The translations under genes and the position numbers were made by a program. Of a DNA stretch of 64,000 nt, positions 8,754 to 18,752 are shown piece after piece. Location: NCBI RefSeq assembly GCF_002975175.1, contig NZ_PCNZ01000006.1, forward strand, positions 143,055-207,054, in the 5' to 3' direction. The notes beneath the pieces are model-generated. The model was not told the DNA's origin. It ran no database searches and saw only the letters and a program-made list of their open reading frames with translations. Position 1 is the stretch's first letter. The number at the start of each line of letters is the position of its first letter. Source of the stretch: Bacillus sp. MYb209. Lineage in GTDB: Bacteria > Bacillota > Bacilli > Bacillales > Bacillaceae_G.

Positions 8754-9842
8754 CTATTTCTTTAATGTAAATCCAAACTTATCCCAAGCTTGTAAATAAT
8801 CTAATAAGAAGATTTCTTCCTCTACAACTCGGCCAACTACATTTGTTTTTCCTGTATTCACCATATCTTTTAAAGCAATTTGCAATTCACCTTTATATTG
8901 ACCATACTGTTCATTATCAATTAAAAGATCACCGCGCTTAATTTCGCGCGTATTATGCGGTTTGAACTCTTCTTTTTTATATTTCACACGACTCTGTGTA
9001 GAACGAATCATATATTCAGATACATCTCCGCGATAAAAATGCGGTTCGTCTAACACAATAATTCTTTCTAATTCTGTTGTTGTATCATATAGTCCTATAT
9101 CAAATGTTTGTTTCTCTTTATTTAATGCACCTAGTGCTTGTAATTCTTCTTCTGATGCATAAGCGTTCGCAATAATAACATCATCAATTAATTCTGTCGC
9201 AAACAAATGCTTCGCTTGTGTTGTCATTGGCAATTCACGATGCTGCTCTAGCGTACATAGCCCTTCTGTTACTGGCCAAGGTCCATAGGTTGCATCGAAT
9301 GATGAAATAAAAGCAGCTGTTCTCATACCGTAATCTTTAAATTGTTTCGAGCATTTAATGAAATGATCATATGATAATCCTGAATAACGATGCGGATAGA
9401 AATTATGACAGCCAATTAAATTTTCACGATTTGGTCTATGGCTCATAATGTTATCTACATACTTCGTACCGTTACTCATATTAATCTCAATTTTTAAGCC
9501 GTATGGATTGTACGTCATAATCGATTCTTCTAAACCTGAGAAACCAACATCTAAACGAATACCATAAGCACCTAGTTCATGGAAGAGCGATAAATCATCG
9601 TACGAAATACCTAGTTGTTCAAAAACAGCTGGACTAATATCAACTAATACTTGGAACCCTAATGCATTCGCATGAGAGATCGTTTCCTTAAACGCTTCTA
9701 TAATTGTCTCTTTTTCGCCATCTACAGATAATAAACATGTGAATACACGTGTAAATCCGTATTTACTTGCTAATGTTAAATACTCCTTATCTTCCTCTAC
9801 TGTCGAATGTTCTGGATAAATAGAAATACCTAATCGTCTCAT
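8754..9842 (-). CDS. mupG: DUF871/MupG-family 6-phospho-N-acetylmuramidase (paralogue 2)
   Basis: 362 residues, similar over its whole length to the product of 3283-4368: RLGISIYPEHSTVEEDKEYL at the start, GAYGIRLDVGFSGL, GCHNFYPHRYSGLSYDHFI and IANAYASEEEL. The same TIM barrel plus small C-terminal domain is expected. It is transcribed toward the PTS regulator but has its own terminator. A near-cre sequence lies about 30 nt upstream. Two paralogues around one PTS may act on different phosphorylated disaccharides; the substrate is not shown by the sequence. Confidence 0.85.
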   Translation of the reverse strand: MRRLGISIYPEHSTVEEDKEYLTLASKYGFTRVFTCLLSVDGEKETIIEAFKETISHANALGFQVLVDISPAVFEQLGISYDDLSLFHELGAYGIRLDVGFSGLEESIMTYNPYGLKIEINMSNGTKYVDNIMSHRPNRENLIGCHNFYPHRYSGLSYDHFIKCSKQFKDYGMRTAAFISSFDATYGPWPVTEGLCTLEQHRELPMTTQAKHLFATELIDDVIIANAYASEEELQALGALNKEKQTFDIGLYDTTTELERIIVLDEPHFYRGDVSEYMIRSTQSRVKYKKEEFKPHNTREIKRGDLLIDNEQYGQYKGELQIALKDMVNTGKTNVVGRVVEEEIFLLDYLQAWDKFGFTLKK

Positions 9843-9872
9843 ATGTACACGACGCCTCTTTCTTCATCATAT

Positions 9873-9887
9873 TGTAAACCTTTTCAA
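9873..9887 (-). promoter_or_regulatory. cre-like site upstream of the second MupG-family gene
   Basis: On the minus strand TTGAAAAGGTTTACA matches the cre consensus at 14 of 15 positions, but the mismatch is in the conserved central CG, so binding may be weak. Confidence 0.4.
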
Positions 9888-10096
9888 ATATATGTAGTGA
9901 AAAAGTATGTATCCCCTTCTCGCCCACTACCATTTGAATCCGCTTTCTTTAAAGAAAAAATAATTTCTATCATTCATAACAACTACTAGTCTATACATCT
10001 ATACTTTACATCTTTTTTTCAAAGTTGTGTAGTCTTTCCACAAATTTGTCAGTTTTTTTGCCTCGAAAATTGTTATACGTTTTCAAGGCACCTTCC

Positions 10097-10126
10097 TTGA
10101 CTGTTACGTTGACCACTACATATACT
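10097..10126 (+). promoter_or_regulatory. Sigma-A-type promoter of the MFS gene
   Basis: TTGACT (10097-10102), an 18-nt spacer and TATACT (10121-10126), ending 39 nt before the chosen start codon. The rest of the 320-bp gap (9843-10096) shows no gene. Confidence 0.6.
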
Positions 10127-10165
10127 CGAAAGAACAGAGAAAACTTTTATATAGGGGATGAATAT

Positions 10166-11368
10166 ATGGGGGAGGCAGTACTCGTAAAACGAGAACCGTT
10201 ATGGACAAAAGAGTTTATTGCGCTAATTCTAGCAAACTTATGTATGTTTTTAGGATTTCAAATGTTAATTCCAACTTTACCTGTTTATGTGAAAGAAATT
10301 GGGGGCACAAGTTCAAATATCGGATTCGTTGTCGGCATGTTTACCGTTGCAGCACTTTTTATTAGGCCGCTAACTGGAAATGCCTTGCAGAAATTCAACA
10401 AAAAAATCATTTTAATGATCGGTACCGCTATTTGTTTACTCGCTATGGGCAGTTATCTTTTCGCTTCAACCGTTTTCCTATTGCTTGCCGTTCGAATTTT
10501 ACATGGAGCTGGTTTTGGTATTACAACGACTACATACGGAACTGTCGTTTCAGATTTAATTCCGCAAGCTCGCCGTGGTGAAGGCATGGGGTATTTCGGT
10601 CTTTCTGGAACTATCGCCATGGCGCTCGGTCCGCTTATTGGACTTTGGCTTATGCAAACATATAACTTCACGATTCTTTTTTTATGTGCACTTTCATGCA
10701 CAATAGTTTCATTAATATTAACGAAACTACTTCAAATCAAAAAATCGCCGCAACCACCACAGCAAACATCTGGTACCTTTCTCGATGGATTTATTGAGCG
10801 TAAAGCTTTACTTCCTTCATTATTAATATTATGTATTACATTAATGTACGGGGGAATTGGGAGCTTTATCACATTATTTGCTACGGAAGTCGGGATTGCT
10901 GATATCAGTCTCTTCTTTTTATTTAACGCACTTGCAATCGCTGTAACTCGTCCGTTTTCTGGAAGATTATATGATACGAAAGGCCATACATTCGTCATCA
11001 TTCCAGGAGTTATTATTACGTTTACAGGTATTATTTTGCTGTCGTATACAACTACAATTCCGAGTTTAATTATTGCCGCAGCTTGCTACGGCAGTGGTTT
11101 CGGAGCAATTCAACCGGCACTACAAGCATGGATGATTGACCGAGTAGCACCGCACCGGAGAGGAGTAGCAACAGCAACATTCTTCTCAGCATTTGATCTT
11201 GGAATTGGTGCTGGAGCGATTATTTTTGGATTCATTGCACACTTTACCAACTATGCAACTGTATATCGATATTCCTCTCTATTACTTATCGCCTTCCTTT
11301 TCGTTTACATTACAAGCTTACGGAAGCAAAAACAGGGGGATAAAACAAAAGAAAAAGCCGTTGGGTAA
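10166..11368 (+). CDS. MFS efflux transporter
   Basis: 400 residues from the ATG at 10166 (AGGGGATG upstream); the longer open frame from 10025 would start before the likely promoter. Twelve membrane segments. The first loop carries RPLTGNALQKFNKK, a variant of MFS motif A, and RILHGAGFGITTTTYG plus GPLIGLWL resemble drug:H+ antiporters (motif B/C region). It resembles the B. subtilis YwoG-type group. The substrate is unknown. It stands alone with its own promoter and terminator. Confidence 0.85.
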   Translation: MGEAVLVKREPLWTKEFIALILANLCMFLGFQMLIPTLPVYVKEIGGTSSNIGFVVGMFTVAALFIRPLTGNALQKFNKKIILMIGTAICLLAMGSYLFASTVFLLLAVRILHGAGFGITTTTYGTVVSDLIPQARRGEGMGYFGLSGTIAMALGPLIGLWLMQTYNFTILFLCALSCTIVSLILTKLLQIKKSPQPPQQTSGTFLDGFIERKALLPSLLILCITLMYGGIGSFITLFATEVGIADISLFFLFNALAIAVTRPFSGRLYDTKGHTFVIIPGVIITFTGIILLSYTTTIPSLIIAAACYGSGFGAIQPALQAWMIDRVAPHRRGVATATFFSAFDLGIGAGAIIFGFIAHFTNYATVYRYSSLLLIAFLFVYITSLRKQKQGDKTKEKAVG

Positions 11369-11424
11369 TGTTAATTAGTTCTTTTTCAAATTACTTAAAC
11401 TAAAAAAATCATGTATACACAAAT

Positions 11425-11466
11425 GAAAAAAGCAGTGGATTCCTAAGAAAAATCACACTGCTTTTT
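11425..11466 (+). terminator. Terminator after the MFS gene
   Basis: GAAAAAAGCAGTG-GATT pairs with AATC-A-CACTGCTTTTT, followed by GCAT; the stem has one small asymmetric bulge. Confidence 0.7.
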
Positions 11467-11552
11467 GCATTGTATTGAAGAGTGAACCGCTGTTCTATTT
11501 ATTCATGTTGTTCGTATGATATTAATATATAGAACGAATTGGAGGAAATATA

Positions 11553-12539
11553 ATGAAGGCCATAATGTACACAAAATACGGTCCCCCTGACGTTCTCCAA
11601 CTGAAAGAGGTAGAAAAACCTACTCCTAAAGAAAACGAAATACTAGTAAAAATAAAAGCTACAACCGTAACAGCAGGAGATATTCGCTCACGGAGTTTTA
11701 CTGTTCCCTCTTCTGTTTGGCTACCTGCTCGAATCGCACTTGGCTTTAAGCAACCGAGAAAACAAATACTAGGAATGGAATTGGCTGGCGAAGTTGAATC
11801 AATAGGAAAAGACGTCACACGATTTAAAAAAGGAGACCAAGTTTTTGCAGCTACCCAAGTAAATTTTGGTTCTTATGCTGAGTATATTTGTCTACCTGAA
11901 GATGGACCAGTGTGCATGAAACCCTCCAATATAACCTATGAAGAAGCTGCAGCCATTCCAATCGGGGCACGTACAGCCTTGTTCTTCCTTAAAAAAGCTA
12001 ACGTTCAGAGCGGTCAAAACGTCCTTATTTATGGAGCTTCTGGAAGCGTAGGAAGTTATGCAGTACAAATTGCCAAGTATTTTGGGGCAACAGTTACAGG
12101 GGTGTGCAGTAGCTCAAATTTAGAATTGGTAAAATCTCTAGGAGCTGACGAAGTAATTGATTACACAACAAAAAATTTTTCTACTACAGACGAAACTTAT
12201 GATGTTATCTTTGAAGCGGTAAATAGGAGTTCCTTTTCAGATTGTATTAAAAAGTTAAAGGAAGATGGTACCTATATAAATATCGTTGAACCGTTACCGA
12301 GTGCTCAAATGCTATGGACTAAATTGACAAGTCGCAAGAGACTAATATTAAGTCAAAACGCACCTGAAACTTCCGAAGCATTAAATTTCCTTAAAGAACT
12401 TGTTGAGAACGGTAAAATAAAAGTGGTCATTGATAGGCAATACACTTTTGAGGAAATTGTTGAAGCTCACATATATGTTGAAAAAGGACACAAAAAGGGA
12501 AATGTCGTCATAAACTTGAAACATAACGACAACTCCTAA
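11553..12539 (+). CDS. MDR-family NAD(P)H-dependent quinone reductase/alcohol dehydrogenase
   Basis: 328 residues behind GGAGG. It has a GroES-like N-terminal domain (about 1-120, [17 protein letters not shown]) and a Rossmann domain with [20 protein letters not shown] for NADPH. The catalytic zinc ligands of true alcohol dehydrogenases are not evident, so a zinc-independent quinone oxidoreductase of the medium-chain family is most likely. A single gene with no functional partner nearby. Confidence 0.85.
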   Translation: MKAIMYTKYGPPDVLQLKEVEKPTPKENEILVKIKATTVTAGDIRSRSFTVPSSVWLPARIALGFKQPRKQILGMELAGEVESIGKDVTRFKKGDQVFAATQVNFGSYAEYICLPEDGPVCMKPSNITYEEAAAIPIGARTALFFLKKANVQSGQNVLIYGASGSVGSYAVQIAKYFGATVTGVCSSSNLELVKSLGADEVIDYTTKNFSTTDETYDVIFEAVNRSSFSDCIKKLKEDGTYINIVEPLPSAQMLWTKLTSRKRLILSQNAPETSEALNFLKELVENGKIKVVIDRQYTFEEIVEAHIYVEKGHKKGNVVINLKHNDNS

Positions 12540-13104
12540 TAAAGTGAAACTTTAATCAGTGGGTAGCTTTATCTCCCACAAATAGCATGATAAACAAGCA
12601 CACTGCACACAGTTTTTACAATACGAAGTACTCAAATTTTTTTAACATAAAAAACCAGAGCAAATTCATATGCGAATTGCTCTTTTTTAATGTTGCAAGC
12701 ACTCCAAAGAAGTAGATTAAGATACTTCAATCGTTTTTTTTACTTTCATCAGTACACTCATTTCAAACCTCCCCCATTTCCCCTACATATTTTTCTAACT
12801 TTAATCAAAAAATATACAAAGAATCATTATTATAAATACGGTGACACTTTACTTAGCGCATCCAATTTGGATAGTTTACCTCTCCTATTTTTACTATCCG
12901 CAAATAGTGTGATAAATGTGACTTCTTTACAAACCGATCAGATATATCATCTAAAAAACCAATTAAATCCAGGTGTTTCTTTAAAGAATTGTAAACTTTT
13001 TATCACTTTGTAAATTTAGTGTAAATTTTACAGACAAACCGTTTACAGTGCCTCAAGGTTTAGTTAATAATTACATCGTACATGAAATTTAAGGAGTGGA
13101 ATGC
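12540..13104. other. Intergenic region before the Na/Pi symporter gene
   Basis: Holds the terminator at 12651-12688. The rest is AT-rich. An open frame at 12690-13013 has atypical composition and no ribosome site, and I regard it as spurious. No riboswitch was recognised. Confidence 0.5.
12651..12688 (+). terminator. Terminator after the MDR reductase gene
   Basis: AGAGCAAATTC and GAATTGCTCT form the stem around a 6-nt loop, followed by a T-run. Confidence 0.85.
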
Positions 13105-14760
13105 GTGGAATACAATATTCAAGATATGATCTTCCAGTTCATTGGTGGATTAGGTATTTTCTTATTCGGGATTAAATACATGGGCGATGGACTGCAACAA
13201 GCAGCTGGAGATCGTCTTCGCGATATTCTAGATCGTTTTACAACAAACCCTCTTATGGGTGTACTAGCAGGTATGTTAGTTACAGTATTAATTCAATCAA
13301 GTTCAGGAACAACCGCTTTAACAGTCGGACTTGTAAGTGCCGGATTTATGACATTAAGACAAGCAATTGGTGTTATTATGGGTGCGAACATTGGAACGAC
13401 AGTTACTGCATTTATTATCGGGATTAAAATCGGAGAATACGCTCTTCCAATTATGGCAGTTGGAGCAATCTTATTATTCTTCTTTAAAAATAAAAAAGTA
13501 CATTCTTTAGGTCAAGTTATATTCGGTTTTGGTATGTTATTCTTTGGTTTAGAATTGATGAGCTCAGGTATGAAACCTCTTCGCTCTTTAGAATCATTCC
13601 AAGAATTAATGGTTAGTATGAGTGATAACCCAATCTTAGGAATCGTTGTTGGTACAGTCTTCACTTTAATTGTACAAAGTTCAAGTGCGACAATCGGTAT
13701 TTTACAAGAATTATTCGGTCAAGGTGCAATCGATTTACAAGCTGCTCTTCCTGTATTATTTGGTGATAACATCGGTACAACAATTACAGCTGTATTAGCA
13801 GCAATCGGTACTTCTATTGCAGCAAGACGTGCAGCATTAGTTCACGTTATCTTTAATATCGTCGGTGCAATCATCTTTACAATTTTATTAGTACCATTTA
13901 CAAGTTTAATTCAATATTTCCAAACATCATTAAACTTAAATCCAGAAATGACAATCGCATTTGCTCACGGAACATTTAACATAACGAATGCAGTTATTCA
14001 GTTCCCATTCATTGCAGTGTTAGCATGGATTGTAACAAAAATCATTCGCGGTGAAGATTCCGCTATTGATTTTAAACCGCAACATTTAAATCCAATCTTT
14101 ATTGAACAATCTCCTGCTATCGCACTAACAGAAGCGCAAAAAGAAATTGTTCGCATGGCTGAGTTCTCATTAAATGGATTAAAAGAAGCAAATCAATTTT
14201 TAAATACACAAGACAAAAAACACGCTGACATGGCTACTCAATTAGAAGCAGCTATTAACAATTTAGATAAAAAAATTACCGAGTATTTAGTTTTACTATC
14301 AGAAAAACCACTTTCACCTACAGACTCTGAAAAACATTCAGTTTTAGCAGGTGTTGTTGGAGATATTGAACGTGTCGGTGATCATGTAGAAAACCTGGTA
14401 GAACTTGTAGATTTCCAAATTTCAAACCGTGTTTCACTATCAGACGAAGCACTAGCTGAATTAAATGAAATGCTTGAATTAACAATTTCAACATTACAAG
14501 ATGCAATCAATGCTTTAACAAACTTCGACACTGAACTAGCTCAAACGGTTATTGCGAAAGAACGTAAAATTGACCAAATGGAACGTGTTCTTCGTAAACG
14601 TCATGTATTACGTTTAAACGAACGTAGCTGTTCAGGTGATGCAAGCATCATTTTCGTTGATATGGTAAGTAACTTAGAGCGTATCGGTGATCACGCTGTA
14701 AATATTGCTGATGGCGTTTTAGGTGAGCAAGGAAAAGTAAATTTAAAACAATCATTATAA
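13105..14760 (+). CDS. nptA: Na+/phosphate symporter with PhoU-like C-terminal domain
   Basis: 551 residues from a GTG at 13105, 8 nt after AAGGAG; the GTG at 13096 overlaps that site. The N-terminal 330 residues form two inverted membrane repeats, each with a QSSS signature (IQSSSGTTALTVG and VQSSSATIGI), as in NptA/type II Na/Pi cotransporters. The remaining part, about 340-545, is helical and PhoU-like with two ERVGDH/ERIGDHAVNI motifs. It imports phosphate with sodium. It is monocistronic with its own terminator. Confidence 0.92.
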   Translation: MEYNIQDMIFQFIGGLGIFLFGIKYMGDGLQQAAGDRLRDILDRFTTNPLMGVLAGMLVTVLIQSSSGTTALTVGLVSAGFMTLRQAIGVIMGANIGTTVTAFIIGIKIGEYALPIMAVGAILLFFFKNKKVHSLGQVIFGFGMLFFGLELMSSGMKPLRSLESFQELMVSMSDNPILGIVVGTVFTLIVQSSSATIGILQELFGQGAIDLQAALPVLFGDNIGTTITAVLAAIGTSIAARRAALVHVIFNIVGAIIFTILLVPFTSLIQYFQTSLNLNPEMTIAFAHGTFNITNAVIQFPFIAVLAWIVTKIIRGEDSAIDFKPQHLNPIFIEQSPAIALTEAQKEIVRMAEFSLNGLKEANQFLNTQDKKHADMATQLEAAINNLDKKITEYLVLLSEKPLSPTDSEKHSVLAGVVGDIERVGDHVENLVELVDFQISNRVSLSDEALAELNEMLELTISTLQDAINALTNFDTELAQTVIAKERKIDQMERVLRKRHVLRLNERSCSGDASIIFVDMVSNLERIGDHAVNIADGVLGEQGKVNLKQSL

Positions 14761-14763
14761 TAG

Positions 14764-14796
14764 AAAAGAGACGCTAATTTGAGCGTCTCTTTTTTC
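14764..14796 (+). terminator. Bidirectional terminator between the convergent nptA and quinone reductase genes
   Basis: AGAGACGCT and AGCGTCTCT form a 9-bp stem with T-run; the A-run on the left suits the minus-strand gene that ends at 14795. Confidence 0.85.
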
Positions 14797-15793
14797 ATTT
14801 CATCTTTACAACCGTTCTTCCTTTTAACTTTCCTTGCAGTATAAGTGCAAACTTCTCATCTAATTCTTTTAATGTACATTCTTCTGTATAAGATAATAGC
14901 TCTGAATTTTTCCACTCACCGGCTAGCAATGCCCACACTTCTCTTCTCATATCTACTGGACATTGAACTGAATCTATTCCTAAAAGGCTAATCCCTCGCA
15001 ATATGAATGGGTATACAGTTGTATTTAATTCATGCCCTGCTACGTTACCACACGTTGTTACACAGCCTCCATACTTAACTACCTTTAAAGAACTTTCTAA
15101 CATGTTTCCACCTGCTGTATCGACAACACCTGCGTATACACTCTTCAACATCGGTCTCCCGGACTTATCATTCAATTCTTCACGATGAATAACTTGTTTC
15201 GCTCCTAGACGTAGTAGCATCTGTTCTTCTTCCATTTTCCCAGTTGATCCTACTACGTTATATCCTAGCTTCGCTAAAATGCTAACTGCTACACTACCTA
15301 CTCCGCCCGTAGCACCAGTCACTAAAACATCTCCCATATTAGGCGTAATTCCCGCTCTAATAAGCTTATATACCGATAAGGCAGCCGTAAAACCTGCTGT
15401 CCCATACATCATACTTTCCCTCAAAGACATTCCTTCTGGTAAAGGAACGACCCAAGATGATGGCACGCGAATATATTCTCCGAAACCACCAGAAGTATTC
15501 ATACCTAAATCATATCCAGTTACAATAACTTGATCCCCTTCCTTAAAGGAGGCATTTCTACTACTAACAACCTCTCCTGCCGCATCGATACCAGGTGTAT
15601 GAGGGTATGTTCTCGTTACAACTTTATTACCATTAGCTGAAAGGGCATCTTTATAATTTAATGAAGAATAATGAACACGTATTACTACGTCCCCTTCAGG
15701 TAAACTATTTACTTCTCTCTCAACAAAGGTTCTTTCAAATTGATTATTTTCCTTTTCTTTCACGACCATCGCTCGGAATGATGTATAATTCAT
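14795..15793 (-). CDS. YhdH/AcuI-type quinone oxidoreductase (acrylyl-CoA reductase-like)
   Basis: 332 residues from the ATG at 15793 with AAGGAGAG upstream; 30 further codons of open frame lack a ribosome site. Opens with a YhdH-like segment (FRAMVVKEKENNQFERTF), then SSLNYKDALSANGNKVV and HTPGIDAAGEV. The NADPH motif is VTGATGGVGSVAVSILAKLGY. YhdH/AcuI proteins reduce activated double bonds such as that of acryloyl-CoA. No metabolic partner is adjacent, so the physiological substrate is open. Confidence 0.85.
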   Translation of the reverse strand: MNYTSFRAMVVKEKENNQFERTFVEREVNSLPEGDVVIRVHYSSLNYKDALSANGNKVVTRTYPHTPGIDAAGEVVSSRNASFKEGDQVIVTGYDLGMNTSGGFGEYIRVPSSWVVPLPEGMSLRESMMYGTAGFTAALSVYKLIRAGITPNMGDVLVTGATGGVGSVAVSILAKLGYNVVGSTGKMEEEQMLLRLGAKQVIHREELNDKSGRPMLKSVYAGVVDTAGGNMLESSLKVVKYGGCVTTCGNVAGHELNTTVYPFILRGISLLGIDSVQCPVDMRREVWALLAGEWKNSELLSYTEECTLKELDEKFALILQGKLKGRTVVKMK

Positions 15794-16053
15794 TATGCTC
15801 TCTCCTTCATCCGTAAAATCCTTCTTTATTATATAAGAAATACCCATATATCTATTCGCTTCTTCTTGGCTATATTTCAACAAATCTTACTTCTCTATCA
15901 CTTTCTCACAATACATATTTTCATTTCTACTAAAACACATTATACTTGTTCTACATCTTTAAAATAAAATATAGAAAATCTGACTTTTTATAAATAAATT
16001 GAATTTTTACGAAATGTAAATGATTTGTAATGTTTTTTTTCGCTAAATTTCAT

Positions 16054-16059
16054 TATAAT
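16054..16059 (+). promoter_or_regulatory. Likely -10 element of the LCP gene
   Basis: TATAAT ends 12 nt before the GTG at 16072, so a transcript starting just downstream would leave no leader for that GTG. This supports the ATG at 16108 as the real start. The -35 is not clear. The 310-bp gap from 15794 otherwise shows nothing. Confidence 0.5.
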
Positions 16060-16107
16060 AAGTGGATATGAGTGTCGTATTTCAATCCAAATGAAGGAGT
16101 ACAAGAA

Positions 16108-17322
16108 ATGGAGCAAAACCCACCTTTGCAAGAAAATACACGAAGTAAACCGAAAAATAGTAAGAAAAAAACAAAAATTATTATAAGCGTTATTCTATTA
16201 GTTTTAATAGTAGGTGGCGGTTATACTTGGTTTTTAGTAAATAAAGCATCTTCTGCTATTCGAAATGCCGCTCACGATTTAGCGCGCGGTGATAAATCTG
16301 ATTTACGTGATAAAGCTGTAAAACCTATTACGAATAATGTATCTGTTTTAATAATGGGTGTTGATGAAAGTGATGTCCGCGGGAAAGAATATGGTGAAGC
16401 TATAAGAACGGATGCATTATTACTTGCAACCTTTAATAAAGATAGCAAAACTGTAAAGCTATTAAGTATTCCACGAGACACATATACTTATATTCCAGTG
16501 GAAAAGAAAAAAGATAAAATTACACACGCTCATGCATTTGGTTCTACTAAAAACGGAAAAGATGGTGGACCACAAGCTAGTATTGATGCAGTTGAAAAAT
16601 TAATGAATGTTCCCGTCGATTACTTTGTAAAATTTAACTTTAAATCATTTATAAAAATCGTCGATGACCTAGGCGGTATTGAAGTTGATGTACCAGTTGA
16701 ATTTACTGAGCAAGATAGCAATGATAATGCTGAGGCAATTCACCTGCAAAAAGGTGTTCAAAAGTTAAATGGCGAAGAGGCTCTTGCTCTTGCTAGAACA
16801 CGACACATTGATAGTGATGCGATGCGTGGTCAACGTCAGCAACTCGTTATCGAAGCCATTTTAAAGAAACTAACAAGCGTTGGATCCGTAACAAAAGTTG
16901 GTAACATCATTGATGATATTAACGGACAATTCGTTACAAACTTAACATTCGACGATATGCTTTCATTCTATAAATATGGAGCAGATTCTTCAATTGAGAA
17001 ATTACAAATTGAAGGTGAAGATTGTTACATGGCAAAAGGTGATGATACATGTAGTAAGTCTCCTGGTGGTGGCCGAACTTACTACTACAATCCAGATAAA
17101 AAAGAATTAGCTAATGTTACAAACGAACTTCGTAGTCACCTTGGACTACCTGCCTATACAAAATCTAATTCTGATTCTGATTCTAATTCGAAAAAAACAA
17201 GCTCAGAGAAAACAAAAGAATCTAAGTCTGAAAATACGAGTGAACGCGAATCAAGTAACGATGAAACTCAAAATAAGAATAACAGTGAAGATACAGAAAC
17301 ATCGTCTAATAACAATGAATAA
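16108..17322 (+). CDS. LytR-CpsA-Psr (LCP) family wall-polymer transferase
   Basis: 404 residues from an ATG with AAGGAG 8 nt upstream. A lysine-rich cytoplasmic tail, one membrane anchor (about 26-46), and an extracellular LCP domain with VLIMGVDE, RTDALLLATFN, SIPRDTYTYIP, GGIEVDVPVEF and ALARTRHIDSDAMRGQRQQ. Conserved Arg and Asp residues bind the pyrophosphate of the lipid-linked donor. LCP enzymes attach teichoic acids or other glycopolymers to peptidoglycan. The last 45 residues are a Ser/Asn/Glu-rich tail of low complexity. Monocistronic. Confidence 0.92.
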   Translation: MEQNPPLQENTRSKPKNSKKKTKIIISVILLVLIVGGGYTWFLVNKASSAIRNAAHDLARGDKSDLRDKAVKPITNNVSVLIMGVDESDVRGKEYGEAIRTDALLLATFNKDSKTVKLLSIPRDTYTYIPVEKKKDKITHAHAFGSTKNGKDGGPQASIDAVEKLMNVPVDYFVKFNFKSFIKIVDDLGGIEVDVPVEFTEQDSNDNAEAIHLQKGVQKLNGEEALALARTRHIDSDAMRGQRQQLVIEAILKKLTSVGSVTKVGNIIDDINGQFVTNLTFDDMLSFYKYGADSSIEKLQIEGEDCYMAKGDDTCSKSPGGGRTYYYNPDKKELANVTNELRSHLGLPAYTKSNSDSDSNSKKTSSEKTKESKSENTSERESSNDETQNKNNSEDTETSSNNNE

Positions 17323-17325
17323 AGT

Positions 17326-17364
17326 GAAGCAGTGCTCTATGGAGGTAGAGCACTGCTTCTTTTT
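17326..17364 (+). terminator. Terminator after the LCP gene
   Basis: GAAGCAGTGCTCT and its perfect complement form a 13-bp stem with an 8-nt loop and T-run. Confidence 0.92.
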
Positions 17365-17470
17365 AATTCTTTCAAAATTAAAAATCAGAACTTTCCAACT
17401 ATCTTTTTTAATATTTTTAAATTATAATAAATAATAGTAATCTATTCCAATTATCAGGGGGCTCACACAT

Positions 17471-17911
17471 ATGAAAGCTGCAGTAAAACATAACATTTCA
17501 GATTTTAAAGAGTACTTAAAATCAAACGATATATACATGGAAGAAAATATAGATGAAAATGATGGTTCTGTACATTTCTCAGTAGGATTAGAAACAGAAG
17601 CTGGCGCAAAAATTCAACTTATCGCTGCTTTCCAAAACGAACATCCTGCCGTGGATATATACTGCTTCAATGTTGCTCTTGTACCTGATTCAACATCAAA
17701 AAATGACATTTTACATGTCATCAATGAATTAAACACATCTTATCGATTTGCAAAATTCACGCTAAACAAACAAAATGCAATTGATATTTCAACATCTCTT
17801 GCATTCTCAGAACCAAACTTTAATCCTGCACTTGTCTTTGAACATACGAGAATGCTATATAAACTGGCAAACGATGAATATAAGAACTTAATGAAAGTTA
17901 TTTGGGCATAA
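17471..17911 (+). CDS. YbjN-like protein of unknown function
   Basis: 146 residues, no signal peptide or membrane segment. The alternation of acidic helices and beta strands (FSVGLETEAGAKIQLIAAF, VDIYCFNVALVP, then HVINELNTSYRFAKFTL) resembles the YbjN/type III chaperone-like fold, but this is a judgement by eye. A GGGGG ribosome site is 9 nt upstream of the ATG. Monocistronic. Confidence 0.6.
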   Translation: MKAAVKHNISDFKEYLKSNDIYMEENIDENDGSVHFSVGLETEAGAKIQLIAAFQNEHPAVDIYCFNVALVPDSTSKNDILHVINELNTSYRFAKFTLNKQNAIDISTSLAFSEPNFNPALVFEHTRMLYKLANDEYKNLMKVIWA

Positions 17912-17948
17912 AATAAAAGGATGGGCTGCAAGCAGCACCATCCTTTTA
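17911..17948. terminator. Bidirectional terminator
   Basis: AAAGGATGG-GCTGC pairs with GCAGC-A-CCATCCTTT; A- and T-runs on both sides serve the convergent genes ending at 17911 and 17946. Confidence 0.82.
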
Positions 17949-18719
17949 CTTCAATATCATATCGATCCACATCTTTATCGCAGTTCCTACAATTAAAATA
18001 GATAATACATATTGCAAAACTTTTTGATTCACTCTCTTCCCTACTCTCACCCCAAGAGGAGCGGCAAATAAACTTGCTATCGCAACGATAAGAGCCGGAA
18101 TAACAACTATTTGTCCAGTAATCACTTTCCCAGTAGTAATTCCTATCGAGGAAATAAAAGTAATAGCGATAGATGTTGCTATTGTCGTACGTATCGGTAG
18201 TTTTAAAACAACTAGCATAATCGGGACTAAAAGAAATGCACCACCGGCCCCAATAATGCCGGAAACACTTCCTACACTAAACGCTAGCAAACTAGCTAGC
18301 CATTTATTGTACATAATTCCCTCTGATCCCTTACGATCGCTTTGCTTTGGTATAAACATCATAATAGCCGCAATAGTAGCTAATAATGTGTAAACAATGT
18401 TTACAGCATGCTCATTTAATAAATTCGCGCTAAGGCTACCTACAAAGCTTCCTATTAATATACTAGCTCCCATATACACAACTAACGTTTTATCCATATC
18501 GTTACTTTTCCTGTACGCCCACGCGCCTGCAAAAGTTGCAAAGAATACTTGAATCGCTGTAATACCACTCACCTCATGTGATGTATATCCAGCAAATCCT
18601 AGCAATACTGGAATGTATAAGATCATCGGATAATTAATAATTGCACCGCCAATCCCAACCATTCCTGAAATAAACGAACCTATAAACCCAATAATAAAAA
18701 GTAGTACTGTTAAACTCAT
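17946..18719 (-). CDS. TauE/SafE family sulfite/organosulfur exporter
   Basis: 257 residues, about eight membrane segments, with duplicated [18 protein letters not shown] and [17 protein letters not shown] motifs of the TauE family. Members export sulfite, thiosulfate or sulfonates. Its place after DsrE in the persulfide cluster suggests it removes sulfite or thiosulfate made from sulfide. AGGGG lies 7 nt upstream of the ATG. Confidence 0.9.
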   Translation of the reverse strand: MSLTVLLFIIGFIGSFISGMVGIGGAIINYPMILYIPVLLGFAGYTSHEVSGITAIQVFFATFAGAWAYRKSNDMDKTLVVYMGASILIGSFVGSLSANLLNEHAVNIVYTLLATIAAIMMFIPKQSDRKGSEGIMYNKWLASLLAFSVGSVSGIIGAGGAFLLVPIMLVVLKLPIRTTIATSIAITFISSIGITTGKVITGQIVVIPALIVAIASLFAAPLGVRVGKRVNQKVLQYVLSILIVGTAIKMWIDMILK

Positions 18720-18752
18720 ATTGTATCCCCTGCCTTCTAAAAAGAAGGTGAT

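Noticed and set aside
10071-10086. Weak cre-like sequence before the MFS gene
   Set aside because: Only 13 of 15 positions fit and the conserved 3' C is lost.
12690-13013. 107-codon open frame on the plus strand
   Set aside because: No ribosome site, atypical composition and no recognisable domain; it begins inside the T-run of a terminator.
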